From NCBI GenBank assembly GCA_004562975.1, contig SFQP01000086.1:1-6387 (forward strand): a stretch of 6,387 nt of DNA, read 5' to 3'. The notes beneath the pieces are model-generated. The model saw nothing but the letters and a program-made list of their open reading frames with translations. It was not told the DNA's origin and ran no database searches. A program made the translations under genes and the position numbers. How positions within the stretch are numbered: the stretch's first letter is position 1; each line of letters begins with the position of its first letter. Positions 1 through 6,387 of the stretch are shown piece after piece. The stretch is from a bacterium. Its GTDB lineage: Bacteria > Bacteroidota > Bacteroidia > Bacteroidales > Bacteroidaceae.

Positions 1-969
1 GGTGTCGCCGCAGGTAAGGTTCCGCTACAAATTCTCCAAGACCAACCAGCTGGACATCCGCTACCGTGGCTCCTCATCGCAGCCATCCATGACGGACCTT
101 CTGGCCGTGGTGGACGACTCGAACCCGCTGAACATCTCTATGGGTAACCCTGGACTGAAACCCTCATGGAACAACACGCTGCGCGTGCAATACAACGGTT
201 ACAACGCCACCCGCCAACAGGGCATCATGGCCGGACTCAACGCCTCGCAGACCATCAACTCTATCTCGAACCGCATGGTCTACGACGAAGCGACCGGTGT
301 GCGCTACACCCGTCCCGAAAACATCAACGGCAACTGGAACAGCCAGGGTATGTTCATGTTCAACTCTGCCCTCGGCGCCAGCAAGCTGTTCAACATAAGC
401 ACCTTCACAAACCTGAGCTACAGCAACGACGTGGGCTATGTGAGCCGTATGGAAACCACGGAACGCACGCCTTCGACTAACGCCATGACGGGTATGATGG
501 CCAAGACCGCCACGGAGCAGCCCGTAAACGACCGCAGCTACGACTACTACAACACCATCTTCGGCCAGGCTCTTTCGCAGAAGAACACCACCCGCACGCT
601 GGGCGTGGACGAGAACCTGAACCTGTCCTACCGCACAACAACAACGAACTGCTGTGGAACGCGCAGATTGCCCAATCGTTCCTCAAGAACAAGGCGGCCA
701 CGCTGAGCATCCAGTTCTACGACATCCTGCAGAAGCAGAGCAACATCAGCCGCACGCTCTCGGCCACGCAGCGCACTGACTCCTGGAGCAACGCCATCAA
801 CTCGTACTTCATGGTCCACTTCATCTACAAGCTGAATATCTTCAGCGGCACCGGAGGCAAGTCGGGCGGCAACAAGCAGAGCGACCGACCCGGTCCTCCT
901 GATATGCGCGGCCCCGGCGGTATGCCGATGCGCAGCATGGGGCCTGGCGGCGGACGTGGGTGGTTCTAA
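1..969 (+). pseudogene. Outer-membrane beta-barrel (TonB-dependent-receptor-like) protein, C-terminal part, frame-disrupted
   Basis: The gene enters from the left edge. Frame 2 (from base 2) encodes about 210 residues with alternating aromatic/polar barrel strands and typical motifs (IRYRGSSSQPSMTDL, NPLNISMGNPGLKPSW, LGVDENLNLSYR). After about base 634 that frame degenerates and stops at 706. The protein sense continues in frame 1 from about 637 (NNNELLWNAQIAQSFL, then SIQFYDILQKQSN, then NSYFMVHFIYKLNIF) to a TAA at 967-969. The tail is rich in Gly, Pro and Met and ends in Trp-Phe; a terminal aromatic is common in outer-membrane barrels. From family knowledge (PF14905-like barrels of Bacteroidetes), extra strands of roughly 60 residues are expected between LNLSYR and NELLWNAQ, so a deletion is likelier than a single-base slip. 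The true start lies outside the window; the GTG at base 2 is only the first in-frame codon. Barrel identity is well supported, the transported ligand is unknown. An assembly error is an alternative to a real pseudogene. Confidence 0.8.
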
Positions 970-1013
970 ATCATTACCTTCCCCGTAGTCCTCTTGGATA
1001 ATCAGACAATACG

Positions 1014-1063
1014 AAGAACTGCAAACGATCTCTGTCCTGAAGGAGTCGTTTGCAGTTCTTTTT
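1014..1063 (+). terminator. Rho-independent terminator of the barrel gene
   Basis: A perfect 15-bp inverted repeat (1014-1028 with 1046-1060; AAGAACTGCAAACGA pairing TCGTTTGCAGTTCTT) encloses a 17-nt loop. The right arm ends in a run of five T at 1059-1063. It starts 45 bases after the TAA at 969. There is no matching T-run on the other strand, so it serves the + strand. It should separate the barrel gene from the GH20 transcription unit. Confidence 0.85.
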
Positions 1064-1109
1064 GATGCAACAGCAAGTTCTGTGCCTGTATGCTTTGTCG
1101 GCACATTGG

Positions 1110-1147
1110 GGGGCAGCGGATTATTCCAGGGGTCAGCGGATTACCCC
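1110..1147. repeat. Tandem direct repeat, possible operator upstream of the GH20 promoter
   Basis: Two copies of GGGNCAGCGGATTANNCC lie at 1110-1127 and 1130-1147. The 10-base core CAGCGGATTA is exact at 1114-1123 and 1134-1143, giving a period of exactly 20 bases, about two helical turns. The second copy is also flanked by a 6-bp inverted repeat (AGGGGT at 1128-1133, ACCCCT at 1143-1148). The repeats end about 70 bases upstream of the proposed -7 element, which suits an activator binding side by side on one DNA face. The bound factor is not known; the regulatory role is inference from position and spacing. Confidence 0.45.
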
Positions 1148-1193
1148 TTTCACCCCTCTTTTTATCATAAAATTCATTAAACTTACCCCCCCA

Positions 1194-1225
1194 TTAGCTA
1201 ATATGTGTTTTTATTTCTATATTTG
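1194..1225 (+). promoter_or_regulatory. Probable Bacteroidetes promoter for the GH20 gene
   Basis: TATATTTG at 1218-1225 matches the Bacteroidetes -7 consensus TAnnTTTG completely. Upstream, TTAG at 1194-1197 is a 3-of-4 match to the -33 TTTG element with a 20-base gap, within the known range. The surrounding stretch 1150-1225 is markedly AT-rich compared with the GC-rich coding DNA. Transcription would start near 1231-1234, giving a leader of roughly 150 nt. The -33 match is weak, so confidence is moderate. Confidence 0.45.
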
Positions 1226-1231
1226 GCGCGT

Positions 1232-1380
1232 CGAAGAATTTTGCACCATCCATTAAAAAAAGGGAAGTGCAGGTGAGTACAAAAGCCAGGCTCGTCCCAA
1301 GCTCTTCGCCGAGCGCAGCCAACCTTGTTCCGAACCATAGACAATCTCATTTAATCATCCAAACATAAACTAACCCAACC
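1232..1380 (+). other. Untranslated leader of the GH20 gene
   Basis: This stretch of about 150 bases has no convincing ORF. It has no Shine-Dalgarno motif before the ATG at 1381; the sequence just upstream is A/C-rich (AACATAAACTAACCCAACC), which is normal for Bacteroidetes. A small region allows two competing weak stems: GCTCG 1290-1294 with CGAGC 1310-1314, or GCTC 1301-1304 with GAGC 1311-1314. I do not recognise a riboswitch. Confidence 0.35.
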
Positions 1381-4300
1381 ATGAAAAATCCCCTTCTATT
1401 GAATGTCGAAAGGGTGTTGACGGCACTATGCCTGTTGGTGGCCAGTAGTCTTACTACCGCCATGGCAGGGCCGGACGACCTGTTGCCCAAGCCGCAGCAG
1501 ATGGTGCTGAACGGCAATGAGACATTTGTGCTGGGCCGCGCTGTACAGCTAAGCGACCCTTCGAACTGCGCCTATCTGCGCATGGTGCTGGAAAACTACG
1601 GCTGTACACTGAGCGAAACGGCACAGGCTCAGGTGACGGTGGATCTGGTCACGAGCATTTCCGGGGCCTTCAACCACCAGGTCAACCTGTTCCCCGATGA
1701 GGCCTACCAGCTTGACATCACCACCGATGCCATACACATCCAGGCCCTGACACCCACCGGTGTCATCCGCGCCGCCCAGACCCTCAACCAGCTGGCAGAG
1801 GGAACCGATGAGGGAGGCACGGCCAGTTTGCAGGCATTGACCATTAAGGACTGGCCCGCCTTCAAGGTGCGTGGCTTCATGCACGATGTGGGCCGTTCGT
1901 TCATTCCCTTCGATGAGTTGAAAAACGAAATCGACAAGCTGGCGCGCTTCAAGGTGAACGTCTTCCACTGGCACCTGACGGAGAAGCTGGCCTGGCGCTT
2001 TGAGGTGAAAGCTTACCCGCAGCTCACGGCCGACGAAAACATGATTCGCTACGCCGGCGACTATTACACGCAGGAACAGTGTCGCGAGCTGGAGGCTTAT
2101 GCGGCTGAGCGCGGCGTGACCGTCATTCCCGAAATCGACATGCCCGGCCACAGCGACGTGTTCACCAATGCCATGGGCTTCTCCATGCAGACCGACGAGG
2201 GCGTGGAAGCCCTGAAGAAGATTCTCGATGAAGTGGTCGAGGTCTTCCCCAACGCCCCCTACATCCACATTGGCGGTGACGAGGTGAGGATAACCTATAC
2301 CGACTTCCTGAAGACCATGGCCGACTACGTGCGCGGCAAGGGCAAGAAGGTGGTGATGTGGAACCGCCTCGTGGCCGGCCCGCCCACGGCCGAGCAGTGC
2401 GACATGACGCAGATGTGGGCCACCTCGGGCAAGGTGGTGAGCGGACTGCCCAACATCGACTGCCGCTACAACTACACCAACCACTTCGACGTGTATGCCG
2501 ACCTCGTGGGCATCTACAAGAGCAACATCTACTACACGCAGCAGGGCACCGACGACGTGGCCGGCACCATCAGTGCGGCCTGGTGTGACACCAAGACTGA
2601 GAGCTGGCAGGACATCGTGCGACAAAACAACATCTACGCCAATATCCTGGCCTCGGCCGAAAGAGCCTGGTGTGGCGGCGGACAGCAGTATGTCGAGGTG
2701 GGAGGCACCACCCTGCCCAATTCGGGCGCAGAGTTCGAAGAGTTTGCCGACTTCGAGCGCCGCTTCCTCTTCCACAAGGCACACTCCCTGCAGAACGAGC
2801 CCATCTCCTATGTGAAGCAGACCAACGTGCACTGGCGCATCACCGACCCCTTCCCTAACAACGGCGACAAGACCATGCAGTTCCCGCCAGAGCTGCTCAA
2901 TGAGGACGAAAACGGCGTGTTGCCCACCACCTTTACCTACAACGGACAGGAATACGGCTCGAAGATAGCCACGGGAGCAGGCATCTACCTGCGCCACATC
3001 TGGCACTCGACCATCCCCTCGTGGTTCAGCAATCCGGCCTACGGACAAACAGCCTACGCCTGGACCTACGTGTATTCGCCCGTCGCGCAAACCGTCGGCG
3101 CACAGGTGGAGTTCTACACCTACAGCCGCTCGGGCAGCGAGAAGGCACCTTCTGCAGGCGAATGGGACCGCCGTGGCTCCAAACTGTGGGTGAACGGCGA
3201 GGAAATCGCTGCCCCGACCTGGGACCAGCCCGATGCCTCCATACCACAGGACAATGCCACCCAAGGACTGAAGAACGAGAACCTCACCGCGCGTCCCGTG
3301 ACCCCCATCACGCTGCAGGCAGGCTGGAACAAGGTGATGATGCGCCTGCCCCATGCAGCCGCTTCGGGCACAGGCCGCGACAAGTGGCAGTTCACGTTTG
3401 TGCTGACCGACGCCGAAGGCAAGAACGCCCTTGACAACATCGTTTATTCCCCCTCGAAGGTGAAGGGAGAGTCGGCTCTCCAGTTAGACCTGCTGATTGA
3501 CGAGATTTCGGCCTACCTGCGCACGAGCTTCTCTGACAAGGTGGGTTATTACCCTCTGGCCATGTCTGCTTCGCTCAGCCAGTTGGTAGAAGAGGTACGT
3601 GGAACCATGGGACAAGAGCTGGACGACGCAGCCCGCACTCAGCAGCTCGAAGATCTCACTACGGCTTACGCGCAACTGAAGGCCGATGTGGCGACGGCCA
3701 CCATCAACCAGCCGCAGGTGAGCAACGAAGAGGAGGAACATTATTACACCCTCTGCACACCCCTTCGCGGCAACCGCTACACGACCGACAAGGGAGAAAA
3801 TACGGCCATTCAGGGCGAAACGAGCGTGTCGGATGCCTCCAAGTGGAAGTTCACGCTCCGCTCCGACAACACCTATAACATCATAAACGCCGAGAGCGGA
3901 CGCTACATCTCCCCCGCTTCGAACAATAATACAGCCCTCCAGGCCGTCACAGCCGAACCGGCCTCGGGATGGTCGGTCAAGCCCTCAAACGAGTTGGGCT
4001 ACGTCATTATCACCTCGGGCAGCGTGCAGTTCAACCAAACCAACAGCGCTCCTGTATACAACTGGGGCGGCGGTTCGAACACGAGCGACACCGGCTGCAA
4101 GTTCGTGTTTGCCGAAGTGGAATACACGCCTGTGATCGATGAGCCAGACGACGTGGTCGAAACCATCATCAGCTCGACAGCCACCCTGCGCAACGACAAG
4201 GTGTATGTCATCAAGTCGGGTTGCTCCAACAACACCACCAGTTATTATCTCCTTTATCACGAGAATGCCCCCGGCAACCTTTCGTCGACCTACGGAAGCG

Positions 4301-5958
4301 GCTACACCAGCATCCCGTTTGACGAAGCCACGCCCAACTACCAGTTTGCCATCTACAAGTTTGGCGACTCCTTCTACTGCTACAACATGGCCGCCGACAA
4401 GTTTGTCGGCACGGTCTCGGGCGACGGCTTGGCCATTCCCATTATAGAAATTCCCAACGCACCCCTCCTGATTCGCGCTTCGGAAAACGAGACCTACAAC
4501 TTCGTGCTATCGTGTAACAATGGCGATGGCCTGCTGAATGCAGCCAGGAAGGGTGGCGTGAACGGTCTGTGTAACTGGGAGGCCGGCAAGGACAACTTTA
4601 CGGCAACGACCAACATCTATCAAATCATTACCGCCGGCGACCTGACCGCCGACATGCAACGCGCCATAGCCCAGAAGATTGCGGCCAGCAAGCTCATGCC
4701 GGCGATGGAGGCTGTTGCCCACATCGGTACGGGTGTAGGCAAGTATGCCTACAGCGGCAGTGTGAGCCTGTCGGAGACCTTGGCTGCCGCCGAGAGCCTG
4801 ATGCACGGCGCAACCATTCCCACCCAGGCTGAGGTGGAGGCTTGCATAGCCAATCTCAACACCATTGCCGCCCAGACGGGGGCCATTAACCAGCCCGAGC
4901 CCCGCAGGCTCTACCGCTTCAGATGTGCCGCCAACAACAAGTGGCTCACCTCAGCGACCGATGCCAACGGAAAGGTGCAAATGGCTGCGGACAACGGACC
5001 AGAGACCCTCTTCTACCTCGATGAGGAAGGCCGCCTGTTGTCGTACACCACCGGACAATATACAGGCGACATGTCGGCTACTCCCAAGATGAAGCTGTTC
5101 GGCATAGGCACAGCCGAAGCCTCGCTGAAAGCCTTCACTTTCAGGGATGTATATGCCTTGGCTTCAGCCGACGCTTCAAAGCTGGGCCGCTACGGATTGC
5201 AGGTCAACGGGCGCAACATCTATGGCAGCTTTAGCGACGGACTGGTCAATTCAGGCAGCTCGGGTGGCAGCATCACCGGCGATGCCGGCTATCAGTGGTT
5301 TGTGGAGGAAGTGACCGAGGTGCCCGTGTTCGTCAACAGCACCTACGGCCTTGGCACCTTCTACAGCCCCGTGCCCCTGGCCGCTTCGGCGGATGAAAGC
5401 TATGGCGAAAACGAACGACTGAAATTCTTTACCGCCAAGCTCGACGATGACAGCTATGTGACACTGAGCCAGCACAGCGGCGACATACCGGCCGAAACAC
5501 CCTTCGTCATTGAATTGGCCGCCGGCGCCGACTACGATGCAGACAACGGCTGTGTCTATATGGCCATAGCCAGCGAAGCCCCCGCTGAAGTGGATCCCGC
5601 CTCCTACAGCCTGCAAGGCAGCCTGGTGACACAAGCCTATGCCGCACCAGCCGATGAGGCCGAGATCACGACCTACACCTTGCAGCTGCCCTCATCGGGC
5701 AACACCGATGCCGCAACGCCCCTCGTGTTCCGCAAGTTCAACGGCACCAAGCTGCAGGGCTGCCGGGCCTATCTGGTGGTACCCGCCGGCACGCCCCTTA
5801 TGGGAATGCGCTTTGAGGACGGGGTGCAGACAGCCATCGGACAGATGCCGCAACAGGAGCAGGCAGCAGAAGCGGTCTACGACCTGACGGGCCGTCGCGT
5901 GCAGAGCCCCCAGCGCGGACTGTATATTGTGAACGGAAAGAAAAAGCTTGTCAAATGA
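1381..5958 (+). CDS. Secreted multidomain GH20 beta-N-acetylhexosaminidase
   Basis: A 1525-residue exo-beta-N-acetylhexosaminidase, predicted to release terminal beta-GlcNAc/GalNAc from glycans at the cell surface. Residues 1-29 form a type I signal peptide (cut after A27-M-A29); Cys17 follows Leu16, so it lacks a lipobox. Residues about 33-155 match the GH20b N-terminal domain. The GH20 barrel covers about 160-450: substrate Arg164, HWHLT 196-200, PEIDMPGH 250-257, catalytic HIGGDE with Asp300 (acetamido-polarising) and Glu301 (acid/base), Trp327, and ASAERAW ending at 430. Family mechanism is substrate-assisted. About 475-690 is a beta-rich accessory domain (HWRITDPF; GIYLRHIW). Helical spacers lie at about 699-775 and 1088-1168. 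Three ricin/lectin-like beta modules lie at about 787-917, 936-1084 and 1176-1312. About 1314-1485 is a beta-rich domain, and 1498-1525 a YDLTGRRV...GLYIVNGKK tail resembling type IX secretion sorting ends. Typical GH20 enzymes have 500-800 residues, so half of this protein is non-catalytic. GH20 assignment is secure; the lectin and sorting roles are inferred. ATG 1381 is chosen because it gives the signal peptide. Confidence 0.95.
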   Translation: MKNPLLLNVERVLTALCLLVASSLTTAMAGPDDLLPKPQQMVLNGNETFVLGRAVQLSDPSNCAYLRMVLENYGCTLSETAQAQVTVDLVTSISGAFNHQVNLFPDEAYQLDITTDAIHIQALTPTGVIRAAQTLNQLAEGTDEGGTASLQALTIKDWPAFKVRGFMHDVGRSFIPFDELKNEIDKLARFKVNVFHWHLTEKLAWRFEVKAYPQLTADENMIRYAGDYYTQEQCRELEAYAAERGVTVIPEIDMPGHSDVFTNAMGFSMQTDEGVEALKKILDEVVEVFPNAPYIHIGGDEVRITYTDFLKTMADYVRGKGKKVVMWNRLVAGPPTAEQCDMTQMWATSGKVVSGLPNIDCRYNYTNHFDVYADLVGIYKSNIYYTQQGTDDVAGTISAAWCDTKTESWQDIVRQNNIYANILASAERAWCGGGQQYVEVGGTTLPNSGAEFEEFADFERRFLFHKAHSLQNEPISYVKQTNVHWRITDPFPNNGDKTMQFPPELLNEDENGVLPTTFTYNGQEYGSKIATGAGIYLRHIWHSTIPSWFSNPAYGQTAYAWTYVYSPVAQTVGAQVEFYTYSRSGSEKAPSAGEWDRRGSKLWVNGEEIAAPTWDQPDASIPQDNATQGLKNENLTARPVTPITLQAGWNKVMMRLPHAAASGTGRDKWQFTFVLTDAEGKNALDNIVYSPSKVKGESALQLDLLIDEISAYLRTSFSDKVGYYPLAMSASLSQLVEEVRGTMGQELDDAARTQQLEDLTTAYAQLKADVATATINQPQVSNEEEEHYYTLCTPLRGNRYTTDKGENTAIQGETSVSDASKWKFTLRSDNTYNIINAESGRYISPASNNNTALQAVTAEPASGWSVKPSNELGYVIITSGSVQFNQTNSAPVYNWGGGSNTSDTGCKFVFAEVEYTPVIDEPDDVVETIISSTATLRNDKVYVIKSGCSNNTTSYYLLYHENAPGNLSSTYGSGYTSIPFDEATPNYQFAIYKFGDSFYCYNMAADKFVGTVSGDGLAIPIIEIPNAPLLIRASENETYNFVLSCNNGDGLLNAARKGGVNGLCNWEAGKDNFTATTNIYQIITAGDLTADMQRAIAQKIAASKLMPAMEAVAHIGTGVGKYAYSGSVSLSETLAAAESLMHGATIPTQAEVEACIANLNTIAAQTGAINQPEPRRLYRFRCAANNKWLTSATDANGKVQMAADNGPETLFYLDEEGRLLSYTTGQYTGDMSATPKMKLFGIGTAEASLKAFTFRDVYALASADASKLGRYGLQVNGRNIYGSFSDGLVNSGSSGGSITGDAGYQWFVEEVTEVPVFVNSTYGLGTFYSPVPLAASADESYGENERLKFFTAKLDDDSYVTLSQHSGDIPAETPFVIELAAGADYDADNGCVYMAIASEAPAEVDPASYSLQGSLVTQAYAAPADEAEITTYTLQLPSSGNTDAATPLVFRKFNGTKLQGCRAYLVVPAGTPLMGMRFEDGVQTAIGQMPQQEQAAEAVYDLTGRRVQSPQRGLYIVNGKKKLVK

Positions 5959-5975
5959 ACCAAACGCACCAACCT

Positions 5976-6152
5976 ATGAAGCTTCGCTATATCACTCCCA
6001 GCAGCCGGACCATTCGCCTCACTCCCTCGCTGCCGCTTGCGCTGAGCAACGGAAGCCAGATAAAAGTGGACTCGGGAAAAGCCGGCTCGGGCAACTTCAG
6101 CAATCAGAGAAAATATGATTGGAACGATGAGGAAGCCAGCGAATGCTGGTAG
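5976..6152 (+). CDS. Small uncharacterised protein (58 aa) after the GH20 gene
   Basis: The ORF has two possible ATG starts. The one at 5955 (65 residues) overlaps the GH20 stop as ATGA, suggesting translational coupling. The one at 5976 gives MKLRYITPSSRTIRL, which matches the N-terminal pattern (MK-x-(K/R)YI-x-P-x-x-x-x-I/V) of many short unnamed Bacteroidales proteins, so I prefer it. The C-terminal half is polar and Gly/Ser/Asn-rich and ends with an acidic-aromatic patch (KYDWNDEE) and a final Cys-Trp. No clear signal peptide, membrane segment or known domain is visible. It lies between the GH20 stop and the downstream hairpin, so it should share the GH20 transcript. Function unknown. The family resemblance is from memory and the ORF is short, so a chance ORF cannot be excluded. 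Confidence 0.6.
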   Translation: MKLRYITPSSRTIRLTPSLPLALSNGSQIKVDSGKAGSGNFSNQRKYDWNDEEASECW

Positions 6153-6180
6153 CCGATTCGTAGCCCGATAGCCTTGAGCA

Positions 6181-6218
6181 GTGTGCTGCCTGTCCGCCTG
6201 TGCGGACTGGCAGCACAC
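6181..6218 (+). terminator. Terminator-like hairpin, presumed group IIC intron target
   Basis: GTGTGCTGCC (6181-6190) pairs perfectly with GGCAGCACAC (6209-6218). After one T-T mismatch, GTCCGC (6192-6197) pairs with GCGGAC (6202-6207), closing a CTGT loop. The stem therefore has 16 base pairs. It starts 28 bases after the small ORF, where a terminator for the GH20 unit is expected, but only CTTATA follows before the intron begins, so a T-run may have been split off by the insertion. It could function as a terminator now or only after the intron is removed. Confidence 0.65.
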
Positions 6219-6224
6219 CTTATA

Positions 6225-6387
6225 GTTCGCCCGACATGGGCATAATCTAATGGGTGAAAGTCCCGAGCGCGCCCCGATAGCGGGAAGTGCATAGTCCGAG
6301 GCAACGGTGTCCACCGCGAGGAGAATCGGAAGGAAGCTAAGGACAAAAGTCTGGCTCCACGCACAGAAACTTGATACAAGGCTCAAA
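6225..6387 (+). mobile_element. Group IIC intron, 5' end (domain I), truncated by window edge
   Basis: The RNA-like sequence from 6225 matches, block by block and in order, the conserved 5' part of class C group II introns as I recall from the Oceanobacillus iheyensis intron: GCCCGACATGGGC, GGGTGAAAGTCCCGA, GGCAACGGTGTCC, GAATCGGAAGGAAGC, GGACAAAAGTC and a final GATACAAGGCT. Local stems agree: GCCC 6229-6232 with GGGC 6238-6241, GCGC 6267-6270 with GTGC 6287-6290 around CCCG 6273-6276 with CGGG 6281-6284, and GTCC 6309-6312 with GGAC 6341-6344. The first bases are GTTCG, where GTGYG is usual. Placement 6 bases after a hairpin is the classic class C insertion context. The reverse transcriptase/maturase ORF, if present, would lie beyond the window. 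Class is inferred from recalled motifs and context; the 5' boundary is accurate to a few bases. Confidence 0.8.

Noticed and set aside
635..645. ACA/CAA micro-repeat as a programmed frameshift site
   Set aside because: There is no heptameric slippery sequence or following structure, and missing strands indicate a deletion rather than recoding.
628..1104. Minus-strand ORF of 158 codons over the barrel gene 3' end and terminator
   Set aside because: It crosses the terminator hairpin and mirrors the frame-1 barrel coding; composition is low-complexity and unrecognisable.
1050..1256. Plus-strand ORF of 68 codons in the intergenic region
   Set aside because: It begins inside the terminator right arm and covers the direct repeat and promoter; no start context or family resemblance.
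1262..1293. Short similarity of the GH20 leader (GGGAAGTGCA, ACAAAAG) to the intron at 6282-6349
   Set aside because: The matching words are short and their spacing differs (17 versus 61 bases); none of the other intron blocks is present, so chance is the simpler reading.
1549..3354. A 601-codon open frame on the minus strand inside the GH20 gene
   Set aside because: Its product is a His/Val/Gly-rich string with no signal, domain or promoter. It is the codon-aligned shadow of a GC-rich gene whose sense protein is clearly GH20.
6181..6224. GTGTG at 6181 as the intron 5' splice site
   Set aside because: It fits GTGYG, but these bases are locked in a perfect hairpin, while the class C blocks start with GCCCGACATGGGC right after 6225; the hairpin is better explained as the insertion target.
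6104..6386. Minus-strand ORFs over the window end
   Set aside because: They overlap the hairpin and structured intron RNA and show no recognisable protein.

Overview
The window looks like a piece of a Bacteroidales genome, most likely Prevotellaceae or a close relative. The genus cannot be fixed from sequence alone. The signs are the end of a Bacteroidetes-type outer-membrane beta-barrel protein with a Gly/Pro-rich tail, a very large secreted GH20 beta-hexosaminidase with the C-terminal tail typical of Prevotella/Porphyromonas surface proteins, a TAnnTTTG-type promoter element, and absence of Shine-Dalgarno sites. All supportable genes are on the + strand.

Layout: (1) 1-969 is the 3' part of an outer-membrane beta-barrel / TonB-dependent-receptor-like gene. 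It is broken near 632-646, where the reading frame changes and several beta-strands also seem to be missing. (2) 1014-1063 is a strong rho-independent terminator. (3) 1064-1380 is intergenic. It holds a 20-bp-period direct repeat (core CAGCGGATTA twice), a probable promoter with TATATTTG at 1218-1225, and a leader of about 150 nt. (4) 1381-5958 is one 1525-residue secreted GH20 enzyme with an intact catalytic Asp-Glu pair, followed by about 1,000 residues of lectin-like, helical and C-terminal anchoring/sorting modules. (5) 5955/5976-6152 is a small ORF overlapping or abutting the GH20 stop codon. It resembles the numerous uncharacterised short Bacteroidales proteins that begin MK-x-(K/R)YI-x-P. 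(6) 6181-6218 is a 16-bp hairpin with one internal mismatch, followed after 6 nt by (7) the 5' end of a bacterial group IIC intron, which runs off the window.

Functionally, the GH20 enzyme would remove terminal beta-linked GlcNAc or GalNAc from host or other glycans at the cell surface. The barrel gene upstream is separated from it by a terminator and a new promoter, so the two are probably independent units. The intron lies directly behind a terminator-like hairpin, as expected for class C introns, and would insert 3' of the GH20/small-ORF transcript without interrupting a protein. I found no RNA gene other than the intron, no CRISPR array and no insertion-sequence transposase.
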